Of a DNA stretch of 64,000 bases, positions 12,227-21,546 are shown in pieces. The stretch is from Jacaranda mimosifolia (Eukaryota; Streptophyta; Magnoliopsida; Lamiales; Bignoniaceae): the NCBI GenBank assembly GCA_018894105.1, contig CM032121.1, forward strand, positions 20,804,730-20,868,729, given 5' to 3'. Within the stretch, counting starts at the first letter, position 1. Every line of letters starts with the position of its first letter. The notes under the pieces are model-generated. The model saw only the letters and a list, made by a program, of their open reading frames with translations, did not search any database and was not told the origin of the DNA. The translations under genes and the position numbers were made by a program.

Positions 12227-12940
12227 GAAGATGGCATTTTTGTTTTTCTCCCCTATCTAAATAGACTATTGAATGAGTTAGTTTCTCCATCTATCTAGAT
12301 ACTTAAAGACATACACAATCATTGTTCTCCCCCTGTTTAGAGAGCTTAAATGCCAAGAAGATAAGTATGATATAACAGTTGTTATAGTGATATAATATAT
12401 GCTATATTCATAAAACATGAGAGAGCAACATCAAATCACAGCAAAAAAACATAATATTAGTTTTGGAATATATAAGCAACAACATCAGTTCAGCATGTTC
12501 AAAGTAATTACAAAACATAGCAGTAGCAGACTTAAGCAACCTATGTAAGCAAAATAACCATTAGTTTTAACAATGATTCAGTACAACAGCAGCATGTTCT
12601 CCTCTTTATCATCAAAAAGTTCAACAACTGCGGGATCGCTTGCAAAGGGGAAAGCGATGGAGTTAGAAGCATAACAAACCATTTTAGGGGATGATGATGT
12701 CGGACTGGTAGACATGGATGGTGAAGTTAGAAGCATAATAAATCAAATGTTGAAGAGTGCCAAGGAGAGAGAGATGACAGTGAGAAGCAAATTATTGATG
12801 GACAGTGTATGTGAATATTATTGATGGAAGAATTTTATAGAATTTAGGAAGGAAGACATATTCATGCCAAAAGAGGTGTACATATCAAGCATATTATATA
12901 AGAAATAGGATGCACATGCCAAATATATGTCATGATGAAA
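12227..12940 (-). other. 3' untranslated region of element C
   Basis: About 0.7 kb lies between the end of RNase H and the polypurine tract, without a convincing frame. It is AT-rich and has imperfect repeats of CAGCAGCATG-like sequence near 12480-12600. I see no envelope-like gene. Confidence 0.55.
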
Positions 12941-14230
12941 AAGGAGAGGGAATTATCCCTAATTTATTTTTGAGAAAACAGAATCTATCTTCTGGAAGTA
13001 GTTTAGTGAAGATGTCAGTCAACTGATTTTGTGTTTCAACAAAATTTATGCAAACATCACCCTTTTGAACATGATCTTTAATGAAGTGGTGCCTGATTTC
13101 TATATGCTTTGTGCGTGAGTGATAGACTGGATTCTTTGTAATGCAAATAGCACTAGTGTTGTCACATAAAATAGATATGCAAGGGAATTATAATCCATAA
13201 TCACTAAGGGTTTGTTTCATCCACAATACCTATGAGCAATAATTACCTATCACCATGTATCCAGCTTCAATTATTGACGTTGCCACCACACTTTGTTTCT
13301 TTGTACACCAACTTACTAGACATGACCATAGTAGTTGGCAAGTTCCAGTAGTACCTTTTCGATCAATTTTGCACTCTACATAATCAGCATAAGAATACCC
13401 AACTAGATTGAAAGATTTAAATCGAGGGTACCAAAATTCCATGGTTGATGGTTCCTTTGAGATAGCGAAGAATTCTTTTGACGACCTTGAGATGTGACTC
13501 TTTCGGTTGTCTTTGAAAATGAGCACATAGATTGGTGGCAAATTGTATATCTAGGCGACTGGAAGTTAAATACAGCAAACTTCCGATCATGCCTCTGTAT
13601 GTTGTTTCATCCACACTTTTGCCTTCAGGATCAAGTTCCAATTTTGCATATGCAGCCATGGGAATATTTGATTCTTTACAATCCTTCATTTTGAATTTCT
13701 GTAGTAGTTCCTTAGTATATTTTTCTTGGGATAAGAAAATTCCTTTTGTGGTTTGTTTGATTTGGAGACCAAGGAAAAAGTTTAACTCACACGTAAGACT
13801 CATTCCAAATTCCATTGTCATGCATGATGCAAAATCATCACAAAGATCCTTATGAGTACCACCAAAGATTATATCATCCACATACACTTGAACAAGTAGT
13901 AAATGGCCATTTGATGTTTTTATAAAAAGTGTAGTGTCTACTTTTCCCATGCAAAAACCTTTTGAAATAAGAAATGAGCTCAAACGCTCGTACCATGTTC
14001 TTGGAGCTTGTTATATATCGTAAAGTGCTTTAGAGAATTTAAAAACATGGTTTTGAAAATTTGAGTTTTTGAAACCAGGAGGTTGCTCCACAAATACCTT
14101 TTCTTTTAGATGTCCATTCAAAAAGACACTTTTGACATCCATTTGATAAAGGATAAAGTTTTTGTGTGAAGCATAAGCTAGCAACATACGAATAGATTCA
14201 AGACATGTGGCATACAAATAGGTTTCATCA
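12941..14230 (-). pseudogene. Element C reverse transcriptase and RNase H
   Basis: The best-kept coding piece of element C. RT begins near 14217 (MDVKSVFLNGHLKEKVFVEQ). A stop near 14010 precedes an open 188-codon stretch at 13983-13417 with VYVDDIIFGGT (catalytic YVDD intact), CELNFFLGLQIKQ and ATNLCAHFQRQPKESHLKV. RNase H continues at 13541-13230 (FNLVGYSYADYVECKIDRK, CLVSWCTKKQSVVATS). After a frame break it runs on to about 12940 (TKHIEIRHHFIKDHVQKGD, NQLTDIFTK). RT copies element RNA into DNA and RNase H removes the RNA strand. Frame changes near 13540 and 13230 make it non-functional as it stands. Confidence 0.9.
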
Positions 14231-15519
14231 TAATCAATTCCCTCTTGTTGAGAGTACCTTTTTGCAAGAAGTCTTGCTTTATTTTTAACAACTTCACCAT
14301 GTTCCTTTAATTTATTTCAAAAAAACCCATTTAGTCCTAATTACAGGGTAGTTATCGAGTCATGAAACTAAGATCCAAACCTAGTTTTTCTCAAACTAAT
14401 TTAGCTCATCTTTCATTGCATTCAGCCATGATTTGTCATTCAGTGCTTCACTTATATTGCAAGGTTTTGCATAGGATAAAAACACAAAATCAGAGATTTG
14501 TAATTTATTTGTTTTGGTTTTAGACCTTGTTAATTTTCTAATTTTGTCTCCTGTTTCAGAGGCGGAAGTTCCACTTGAGGTTGAGACTGTCTTAGTGAGA
14601 TTTTATTAAATGTTCTTTTGTCCTTCTTTTTCATGCTGAAGAGCTTCTATCACTTGATCAAAACCTGTAGTTTCTATTGCCAAGGAGTCCTTGGCTAGAA
14701 GAGGGTAAGTTTCATCAAATACCACATGCATGGATTCTTGTATTGTCATTTTTCTTTTGTTAAAAACTCTATAAGCTTTGCTGTTTGTTGAGTAACCAAC
14801 ATATATTCCCTCATCTAATTTTAGGTCAAATTTAGCAAGGTGATCTCTATAATTTAAGATGTGACATTTACACCCAAATGCACGAAAATAAGACAGATTG
14901 GGTATCTTACCCTTCTAGAATTTGTATGGAGTTTTTCTCATAAATGGTCTTAGGAAGCCTCTGTTGATGATATAGCAGGCTGTTTTGACTGTTTTAGCCT
15001 AAAGATGCTTAGGGAGATCATACTCATTTAACATTGTTTGAGCCATTTCCTATAAAACTCTATTTTTTCTTTCAACTACACCGTTTTGTAAAGGTGTTCT
15101 TGGAGCAGAAAGTTGTAACTATAGCCAAGATCATTATAAAAAGTAGCAAAGTTATGATCATCAAATTCCGTGCCATGATCACTCTTGATTGTTTTAATAA
15201 AATCTCCTTTTTCATTTTGGATGTTCTTTGAGAGAGTAATGAAATGATGCAAAGCTTCATTTTTGTGTGAAAGAAACCTTACCCATATGTATCGAGAAAA
15301 ATCATCCACGATGACAAAGACATATTTGTTTACTCCAAAAGATTGAGTTTTCTTGGGTCCAAACAAATCAAGATGCAGAAGTTCAGTGGTTTTGAGGTTG
15401 CAATGTGATTTATTAGCTGAAAAGAAGTTTTCACTTGTTTACCTTTCATGCATGCATCACATATTTTGTTTTTTGTGAACTTCATTTTAGGAATGCCTTT
15501 TACTAAATCCTTTATGACC
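14231..15519 (-). pseudogene. Element C integrase and end of GAG-pre-integrase
   Basis: The right end holds the second half of the GAG-pre-integrase domain (IKDLVKGIPKMKF, then CDACMKGKQ). The integrase core has Asp in HLDLFGPKK (15367-15369), Asp in KSDHGTEF (15178-15180) and Glu in GVVERKN (15071-15073). The last two are 107 bases apart rather than the 108 of a D(35)E spacing, so a single-base deletion lies between them. The C-terminal part continues to about 14750 (FNKRKMTIQESMHVVFDE). The linker to RT near 14230-14500 has several stops. Confidence 0.85.
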
Positions 15520-15524
15520 AAATG
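15520..15524. repeat. Target-site duplication AAATG, left copy (solo LTR)
   Basis: AAATG sits directly left of TGTGACATCCC. The same five bases follow TGTTACA at 18868-18872. The copies are identical. Confidence 0.93.
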
Positions 15525-16267
15525 TGTGACATCCCACTCTGGATAACCCAAAGCTGAGATATCAAAACGTTCCATTTAATAATTCTGAACCAAAAATTAC
15601 AATTCAATAGGCCCATAATCAGACATTTCATGCTCATCAAAAATAGCAGCGGATTCAAAATTAAACAAACCTGTAATATACAACACATAACTGAATGCAT
15701 GCCACCAGATTTCCAATTCAACTTATCAAAAGCAGCGGAATTACAACCTTACCAAACTCGATAATCTATAAAACGAAGGCCAAGATTCATGTTCTTATAT
15801 AACGAAATATTTACAACCTTTAAGTCATCCATATCATCATAACGTATCATAGATCTCAAATCCATACTTAGCAATCAGATGACTTCCATATATACATTCA
15901 ACATCTGATCTATTACAAAACATACTCTTATCCAGCATGGAGTCCAAATCCCTTGCTTAGTCCATGTCTGAGAGAATCAAAATAAACGGGGGGTTAAGTC
16001 TAAAGGACTTAGTGAGGGATAACTGTAAGCATAACAGAAGGAATCTGTTGAGGGAGAATCAACTCAACAGACTGTAAATCAACAGTTAGGCAGAACAGAT
16101 CATAATACGGTCAAACAATCGATCAGGCAAGTAGTCAGTCAGTCGCATTCAGTCATTCAGTCAAGCATGCAATCAGTCAATCAGTCCGGAAACAATCAAA
16201 ATCAATCAATAAATAGATCAGATCAATCGAATCAATCTAACAGATCATATCATAACAATCATATCAG

Positions 16268-16856
16268 TCCCTTAACAGCTCGTCCCGAACTTAATAGCTG
16301 GGAACAACATATCAGCACGTCCCGAACTTAACAGTTGGGAACAACATATCAGCACATCCCGAGCTTAACAGCTGGGAACAACATATTAGCTCGTCCCGCT
16401 TTACAGTTGGGAACAACATATCGGCTCGTCCCGCGTTACAGCTGGGAACAACATATCAGCACATCCCGTTTTACAGCTGGGAACAACATATCAGCACGTC
16501 CCGAGCTTAATAGCTGGGAACAACATATCAGCACGTCCCGAGCTTAACATCTGGGAACAACATATCGGCTCATCCCGCTTAATAGCTGGGAACAACCTAT
16601 CAGCACGTCCTGAGCTTAACAGCTGCGAGCAACATATCAGCATGTCCCAAGCTTAACAGCTGGGAACAACATATCGGCTCGTCCCGCTTAATAGCTGGGA
16701 ACAACCTATCAGCATGTCCCGAGCTTAACAGCTAGGAACAACATATTAGCACGTCCCGAGCTTAACAGTTGGGAACAACATATCGGCTCGTCCCGCTTAA
16801 TAGCTGGGAACAACCTATCAGCACGTCCCAAGCTTAACAGCTGGGAACAATATATC
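16268..16856. repeat. Tandem array of about sixteen 35-38 bp units inside the solo LTR
   Basis: The unit reads about CACGTCCCGAGCTTAACAGC, then TGGGAACAACATATCAG. Sixteen copies can be counted by their GGGAACAAC core or variants. Two unit types alternate: a longer one with CGAGCTTAACAGC and a shorter one with CCGCTTAATAGC, suggesting a higher-order unit. Within a unit TCCC(G)AGCT and AGCTGGGA are inverted, so each unit could form a small hairpin. A 70-codon frame runs through part of the array only because the unit lacks stops in one frame. It is not a gene. Confidence 0.9.
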
Positions 16857-16944
16857 AGATCGGTAACAGATAACAGAGAGTCGGATATCAGATCAAAAGG
16901 TACCAGTACGGATGGATAACCGATGTTAATCGAAGGATAACAGT

Positions 16945-17090
16945 AGATGCCCAGGAATAGCCCTAGCATATCGCTCATACCTAGGAATAACCCTAGCATA
17001 TGGCTGACAAACTAAATACCCAGGGAATAGCCCCTAGCGTATTGGACTTACAGAATGAATACCTAGGGAATAGCCCATAGCGTATCAAAC
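16945..17090. repeat. Second short tandem repeat in the solo LTR (about 45 bp unit, 4 copies)
   Basis: Four imperfect copies of CCCAGGGAATAGCCCCTAGC, then GTAT, with spacers such as GGACTTACAGAATGAATA. They begin near 16949, 16980, 17019 and 17062. Copies differ by small insertions. Confidence 0.75.
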
Positions 17091-18867
17091 GTACAGACAA
17101 TTCAAAATAGTATAGAAGTGCTGACAGGGCAAATAGTAATAGTACTGGACAGTACAGATATCAGAACAAATAGATAGCAGGACATATAACAGAACGAACA
17201 TATAGCATGTGTCAGAAAACGTTCTGGGCGTCAGAACTAACAAAAACAGAATCAAAATAGAAATAACCCTCACAGGGGTGTCCGAAACAAATAACAGAAT
17301 ATCAAAGATCTTAACAGATCATAGATTTCAATAACAGTACAGTCAGTTCAGAAAAGTAACCCGCACCGGGGTTTATCACAAATACCGATAAATGAAATGA
17401 AGTGCCAGATTAGCAGACCCTCACAAGGGTTCAACAATTCACGAATAGCGATAATCAAAGCAATAACCTAAAGTGGGAGACCCTCACCTCCGTAATCTCA
17501 GAAGTGCTATCACGGTCAGCAGCCTATTGGTCCGCAGGACCCACTTCGTTGTTACCTATCCAAAAAGTAATATTTATAATCAAAATCCATACTTAATTCT
17601 ATTAATCACAATTATACCATTAATGATCCAGAATCACTAATTTATCAATTAATACAGTATCTCATTCCTATTTCAAGGTCATGAACATAATCCTTACATA
17701 ATCAATTCCTAATCAAATGCCATTTAATCTTATAATACAATCCTTAATACTATAATAAGTCCAAGTTGGCATTATGCATGAGTCCAGGTCCACTAAATTC
17801 ATATTCCATAGCATGGGAAACCAACACATATATATATATATATATATAACATCTCAACATCCTCAAATTCTATTCTTGGCATGGATACAACTCAATAAGG
17901 AAAATATACATATGCATGCACATATATATATATAACAACTCTCCAATTCTCTACCACAACTACACAACGAGACCTTGGTTTCACGAACCAACCATGCCAC
18001 TGCGTTCGCCACGTCGAGAAGAAGAAACTGCCCAAAGGTCACCGGAGCACTGCCGGAGCGCCGCCGTCTGCCGCTGCCGAAAAATTCTCAAACCGAGCAA
18101 TCCAACTCCTTTCGAGCTCCTGAGTCGAACGGTATAGTCAGATTTCTATTTAGACGCCTGTAGCCTCCGAAAACTCCAATTTTCAGACCAATTTATAAAC
18201 ACATCGCCCAACTCCGATCACCATTTTCTCAACTTCTGGCCGTTCTTCAACCACATGCAACCCTACAGCCCTCTTCCTCACACCTTAAGCTTTCCAAAAC
18301 ACCCCTCAAACACCTAAATCACCGCCGGAAAATGTTAAACCCATCACCACCCAAAAATCGGGTCTTCCTCCACCGTGGAGCTCCGCCGTCCGATGGCTTG
18401 CATGGTGGTGGAAATAGACACTAGGCATGTGGGGAAAGAGTTTGGTGGGATTAGATTGGGGTTTAGGTCGCTGGAGATAGGGTCATGGTGGTGGTTGATT
18501 CTCGGTTGAAGAAGGAAGAAAAATGGAATAGTGATGAAGAAAGAAGAAAAAATGGGAAGAAGGAAGAAAAGAAAAAGAGAAGGAAAGCTGCCCGATTTCC
18601 AAAATCCAATTGTCCATTTTTCAATTTAGTCCCTGAAATTATGAGACTCCTCAATTGAATCCCAAAATTTCAAAAATTACTCCCAAGCCTCAAAGTCAAG
18701 AAAATGTGTCAATTAAATCCTTAAAAATTGCAATTCTCACCCCAAACTTCTAATTTCCTTGCAATTATGTCCTTTTATTATTAATTTTGAGCCCTAAAAT
18801 TCGATTAACCGAAATCTTAATTTCTAAATCCCAATTTTCTGAAATACTAAATTTTAGGGGTGTTACA

Positions 18868-18872
18868 AAATG
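18868..18872. repeat. Target-site duplication AAATG, right copy (solo LTR)
   Basis: Identical to 15520-15524. Element C coding sequence resumes immediately to the right. Confidence 0.93.
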
Positions 18873-19010
18873 ATTTAGGAGTTTCATATTTGCATGACCA
18901 ACACGTCTATGCCAAGTCAAGCAAGATTCATCAGTAGCAACTAGGCATTCAACATTTTGTTTGGACAAATCATCAAGATTTATGCAATATATGTTTCTTT
19001 CTGTATTGCA
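18873..19010 (-). pseudogene. Element C GAG-pre-integrase, first half
   Basis: On the minus strand this reads CLVATDESCLTWHRRVGHAN, then MKLLNHF, a classic GAG-pre-integrase opening with the WHRRVGHAN motif. The solo LTR splits the domain here. The other half is at 15440-15519. The protease region expected between 19010 and 19300 is too decayed to recognise. Confidence 0.85.
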
Positions 19011-19304
19011 GTGAAAACAATTTCATCATACTTGGTCACCACACATTTAGAGGGTTTGAAGTGTACCTAGTGCCCATTATCACATAATTGGCTCATATTG
19101 AGATGATTATGTTTCAACCTATCTACCAGCCAGACATTTTCGATGGAAGTTCCGTCTTTGTTGCCAACTATTCCTTTGCTAATGATTTTTCCCTATATGT
19201 TGTCCACGAACAGTACATTTCCTCCGTTATATTCTTGTATTTCAGAAAAGAATGACTTGTTTCATGTCATGTGTCTGGAATATTACTGTCCAGATACCAA
19301 AGAT

Positions 19305-20822
19305 CTATTTGAACTTTCTTTTTGACTGGTTCCTGCAACATAAGAGTTTGTGAATTTTGGTACCCATTTTTTTGTTGGGTCCTGAGTTGTTAGACTTTGG
19401 CACCCACATATACTTGACTCCAATTTCTCTTCTTATAGGACATTTGTGAGCCATGTGACCTTTTCTAGAGCAATAGTGACAAGTCTTTTTGAAAAATCTT
19501 GTGTTTATATAACTTGAATCAACTTTGGTTTTGCCATTGATAGATCTTTTTAGATTACAATTATTATCAAGCAAAAATCAAATTTCATTTTCAAGATGCT
19601 GGTTCTTCTCAACTAATATGTTTCTTTCCTTAGAGTTTTTCTTTATGATTTTCTCAAAGTGAAATACCAGTTTTCCCTTTTCGTTAAGAGTATTTTCTAA
19701 TTGTTCCTTTAAAAGATTTAATTCTATTTGAAGTTCAGTGAGTTGATTACGACAATCAATGTGAATATCAAGATCTTTATGTAAATCATAATCAACATCA
19801 AAACTGCTAGAACTTAGTTGAGACTGTAAAGTTACCTATCTGTTAGCCATGAGATAATTTTGGTCTGAGTTTGAGTTATCCCAAGTGATGGTCATGGCAC
19901 TTTGTTTTTGATTTCTCTCAGTCTTTGGACTTCGTTTCAATTTTGGACAGTTAGACCTTTTGTTCCCTGTTTCACAGCATTCATGCCAAATAATTTGTTT
20001 CGTTTTGAATTTGCCAGTATTTCTTTTGGAATTTGTTCTGGGGTCTTTCTTGAAGCGATTTTTAAATTGGGTAAGTTGTCCAAGTCACCTAGTTATCATT
20101 TCAATTTCTTCATCTAGGTCACCAGAATCTTCGTTCCATTCTCTTTGTTCAGCATTGAAGGCAATGTTTTTCATATTTTTTGTGTCAAAACTTTCTTCCT
20201 TGCTAAGTAGAGTCATTTCGTGGGAGGTGAGTGAACCAATTAGTTCTCCCATAGTCAAATTTTCAAGGTTTTTGGCCTCGTGAATCGCAGTAACTTTGGG
20301 TTTCCACTCCTTTGGTAGAGATCTTAGGATCTTCCAGACCTATTCACTTTTGAATATTGTTTTTCCCAACACAAACATGGGATTCACTATCTCCATAAGT
20401 TGAGCATATATTTGCCTTATTGTTTCACGGGTTTTCATTGAAAACATCTCATATTGGTGAGTAAGTAAGGCAATTCACTCTAATTTTACCTATGAAGTTT
20501 CCTCATGGGTGACTTGAAGCATGTTCCACATATCCTTGTATTGTTCTTTGACAAGTGCACATGAAAGGATATTTTTTGCTTTTGCATTTATTGAGAGCAT
20601 TTTTTTGTCCTTAGTGGTAAGTTCCAGTTTTTCTGTTGATGATTTGCCTTTGTTGGTGGGAACAAGAGGCCTATCAATGACTAGGCTCTATAAATCATAG
20701 TTCGGTGCTATGAAAAATTCCTCAATCCTGTTCTTCCAAGTTGAATAGTTGGTCCCATTGAATAGAGGGGGACGAGTATGGGATTAACTTTCTATATACA
20801 CATCAAAGCTAAAAGAAGCCAT
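19305..20822 (-). pseudogene. Element C gag
   Basis: Capsid/nucleocapsid polyprotein of element C. The frame starts at ATG 20822 (MASFSFDVY). It has RPPLFNGTNYSTWKNRIEEF near 20750-20700, INAKAKNILSCALVKEQYKD near 20600-20540, and KILRSLPKEWKPKVTAI near 20340-20280, which matches the DUF4219/UBN2 gag pattern. The first zinc knuckle near 19980 is damaged (first Cys and His lost, ECCETGNKRSNC). The second, CHYCSRKGHMAHKC at 19440-19481, is an intact CX2CX4HX4C. Internal stops occur, for example near 20790, 20690 and 20490. Confidence 0.88.
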
Positions 20823-20870
20823 TAGGAACTTTTTAGCTCTAGTTTTTAAACTTATATATGTGAGCCCTCA

Positions 20871-20910
20871 GCTCTGGTGCCAATTGGAGGGCTCTGGTAC
20901 CAATTGAAAG
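20871..20910 (-). other. Primer binding site of element C, within a 20-bp tandem duplication
   Basis: The minus-strand primer site lies at 20890-20902, read as TGGTACCAGAGCC, next to the 5' LTR edge at 20905. The 20 bases at 20871-20890 and 20891-20910 are near-identical copies (GCTCTGGTGCCAATTGGAGG and GCTCTGGTACCAATTGAAAG). The primer site plus LTR edge is therefore duplicated. The site fits initiator tRNA-Met with one or two changes. Confidence 0.75.
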
Positions 20911-21541
20911 AGTATAAGGACCCAAAAGGGTAATGGACTCAAAGGAGTCAGACAGTATATCAGAGAATAAACTGAAACTTCCAGATATAACTAAAATTCT
21001 AGAGATAGCAGAAAGATAAATAAACGAGACAAGATAGTTATAGTAGCTCAAAAAGCCTACTCCACTACTTAAACCAAAGGACTTAGGAATTTGAACCTGT
21101 ACTTTATTAATCAAAGAGATTAGAACAAGTATAAAATGGCAGCGCTAACTTCCCAAAACCTCACAGTACTGTAGCAAACACACAGCAAGTAAAACTAGAG
21201 TTTTGGGGAGACAAATTACAGAGTAAAGGAATAATCCTTCTCTTTTTGAATAGTACTAACATCCTTTACATCAAAGACTCTTCCTACTTAAATAATTGAA
21301 TATGAGATCCTAATAGTGATTCTGATTAGCTCAATCTATTCCTTGGATGGTGCAACAGTAAGATGCCAAGAATACTTTTGGCTTTAATCATGGGAAGTTC
21401 CAGATTTTTCTATATCAATTTGTTACCATACAAATTGCACCTATCATATATATAAAACTAAAAATTGCCATACAAGGTTAAATCAACTTTTGTTTAGAAA
21501 TAGCATAATCAAACTTTTGACTGTTGGAGGAAATCCTAAAA
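20905..21541 (-). mobile_element. 5' LTR of element C (637 bp)
   Basis: The plus-strand start is TGAAAGAGTATAAGG. The end aligns with the ATCCTATCA end of the partner but reads ATCCTAAAA, so the terminal TG (minus strand) is mutated. It is followed by GCTAC. Confidence 0.9.
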
Positions 21542-21546
21542 GCTAC
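21542..21546. repeat. Target-site duplication GCTAC, right copy (element C)
   Basis: It differs by one base from GTTAC at 11608-11612. Element B gag resumes after it (AAAGAATAAGAAAG). Confidence 0.8.

Larger units (their letters stand above)
15525..18867. mobile_element. Solo LTR, gypsy-like, 3343 bp, inserted in element C
   Basis: It has TG...CA ends with a short inverted match (TGTGACATCCC at the left, GGGGTGTTACA at the right) and a perfect 5-bp duplication. It has no gag, pol or second LTR, so it is best read as a solo LTR left by recombination between the LTRs of a full element. Long LTRs with TGTAACACCC-like ends are common in plant Ty3/gypsy elements of the Tekay/Del type. That assignment is an inference. 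The right third (18000-18600) is GC-richer, with CCGCCG motifs and a GGAAGAAG purine stretch, and the far right has repeated 'AATTAAATCC'-type phrases. The phrase GGGACTAAATTG on the minus strand makes a minus orientation slightly more likely, but I leave the strand open. Confidence 0.8.
11613..21541 (-). mobile_element. Element C: minus-strand Ty1/copia retrotransposon (Sire/Tork type), with a solo LTR nested inside
   Basis: Read on the minus strand: 5' LTR 21541-20905, primer site 20902-20890, gag from 20822, GAG-pre-integrase, integrase, RT, RNase H, polypurine tract 12226-12213 and 3' LTR 12212-11613. The order integrase-RT-RNase H makes it copia. The gag style (DUF4219/UBN2-like, two zinc knuckles) and the YVDDIIFGGT box point to the Sire/Tork group. 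It is flanked by GTTAC/GCTAC. Without the solo LTR it is about 6.6 kb. All frames are damaged. Confidence 0.9.

Noticed and set aside
16335..16547. 70-codon repetitive frame in the solo LTR
   Set aside because: It is open only because the tandem unit lacks stops in one frame, and it has no start context or homologous coding support.
16268..16856. Regular repeats that look like a CRISPR array
   Set aside because: Units are contiguous, with no unique spacers. They lie in a plant LTR with target duplications, and no cas genes are present.
17916..18163. Two overlapping frames of 62-73 codons in the GC-richer part of the solo LTR
   Set aside because: They lie within an LTR whose ends and target duplication are clear. 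They are short, Arg/Pro-biased from GC-rich sequence and show no domain.
19902..20283. Plus-strand frames of 71 and 107 codons
   Set aside because: They are the antisense of element C gag, whose minus-strand frame carries the family motifs.
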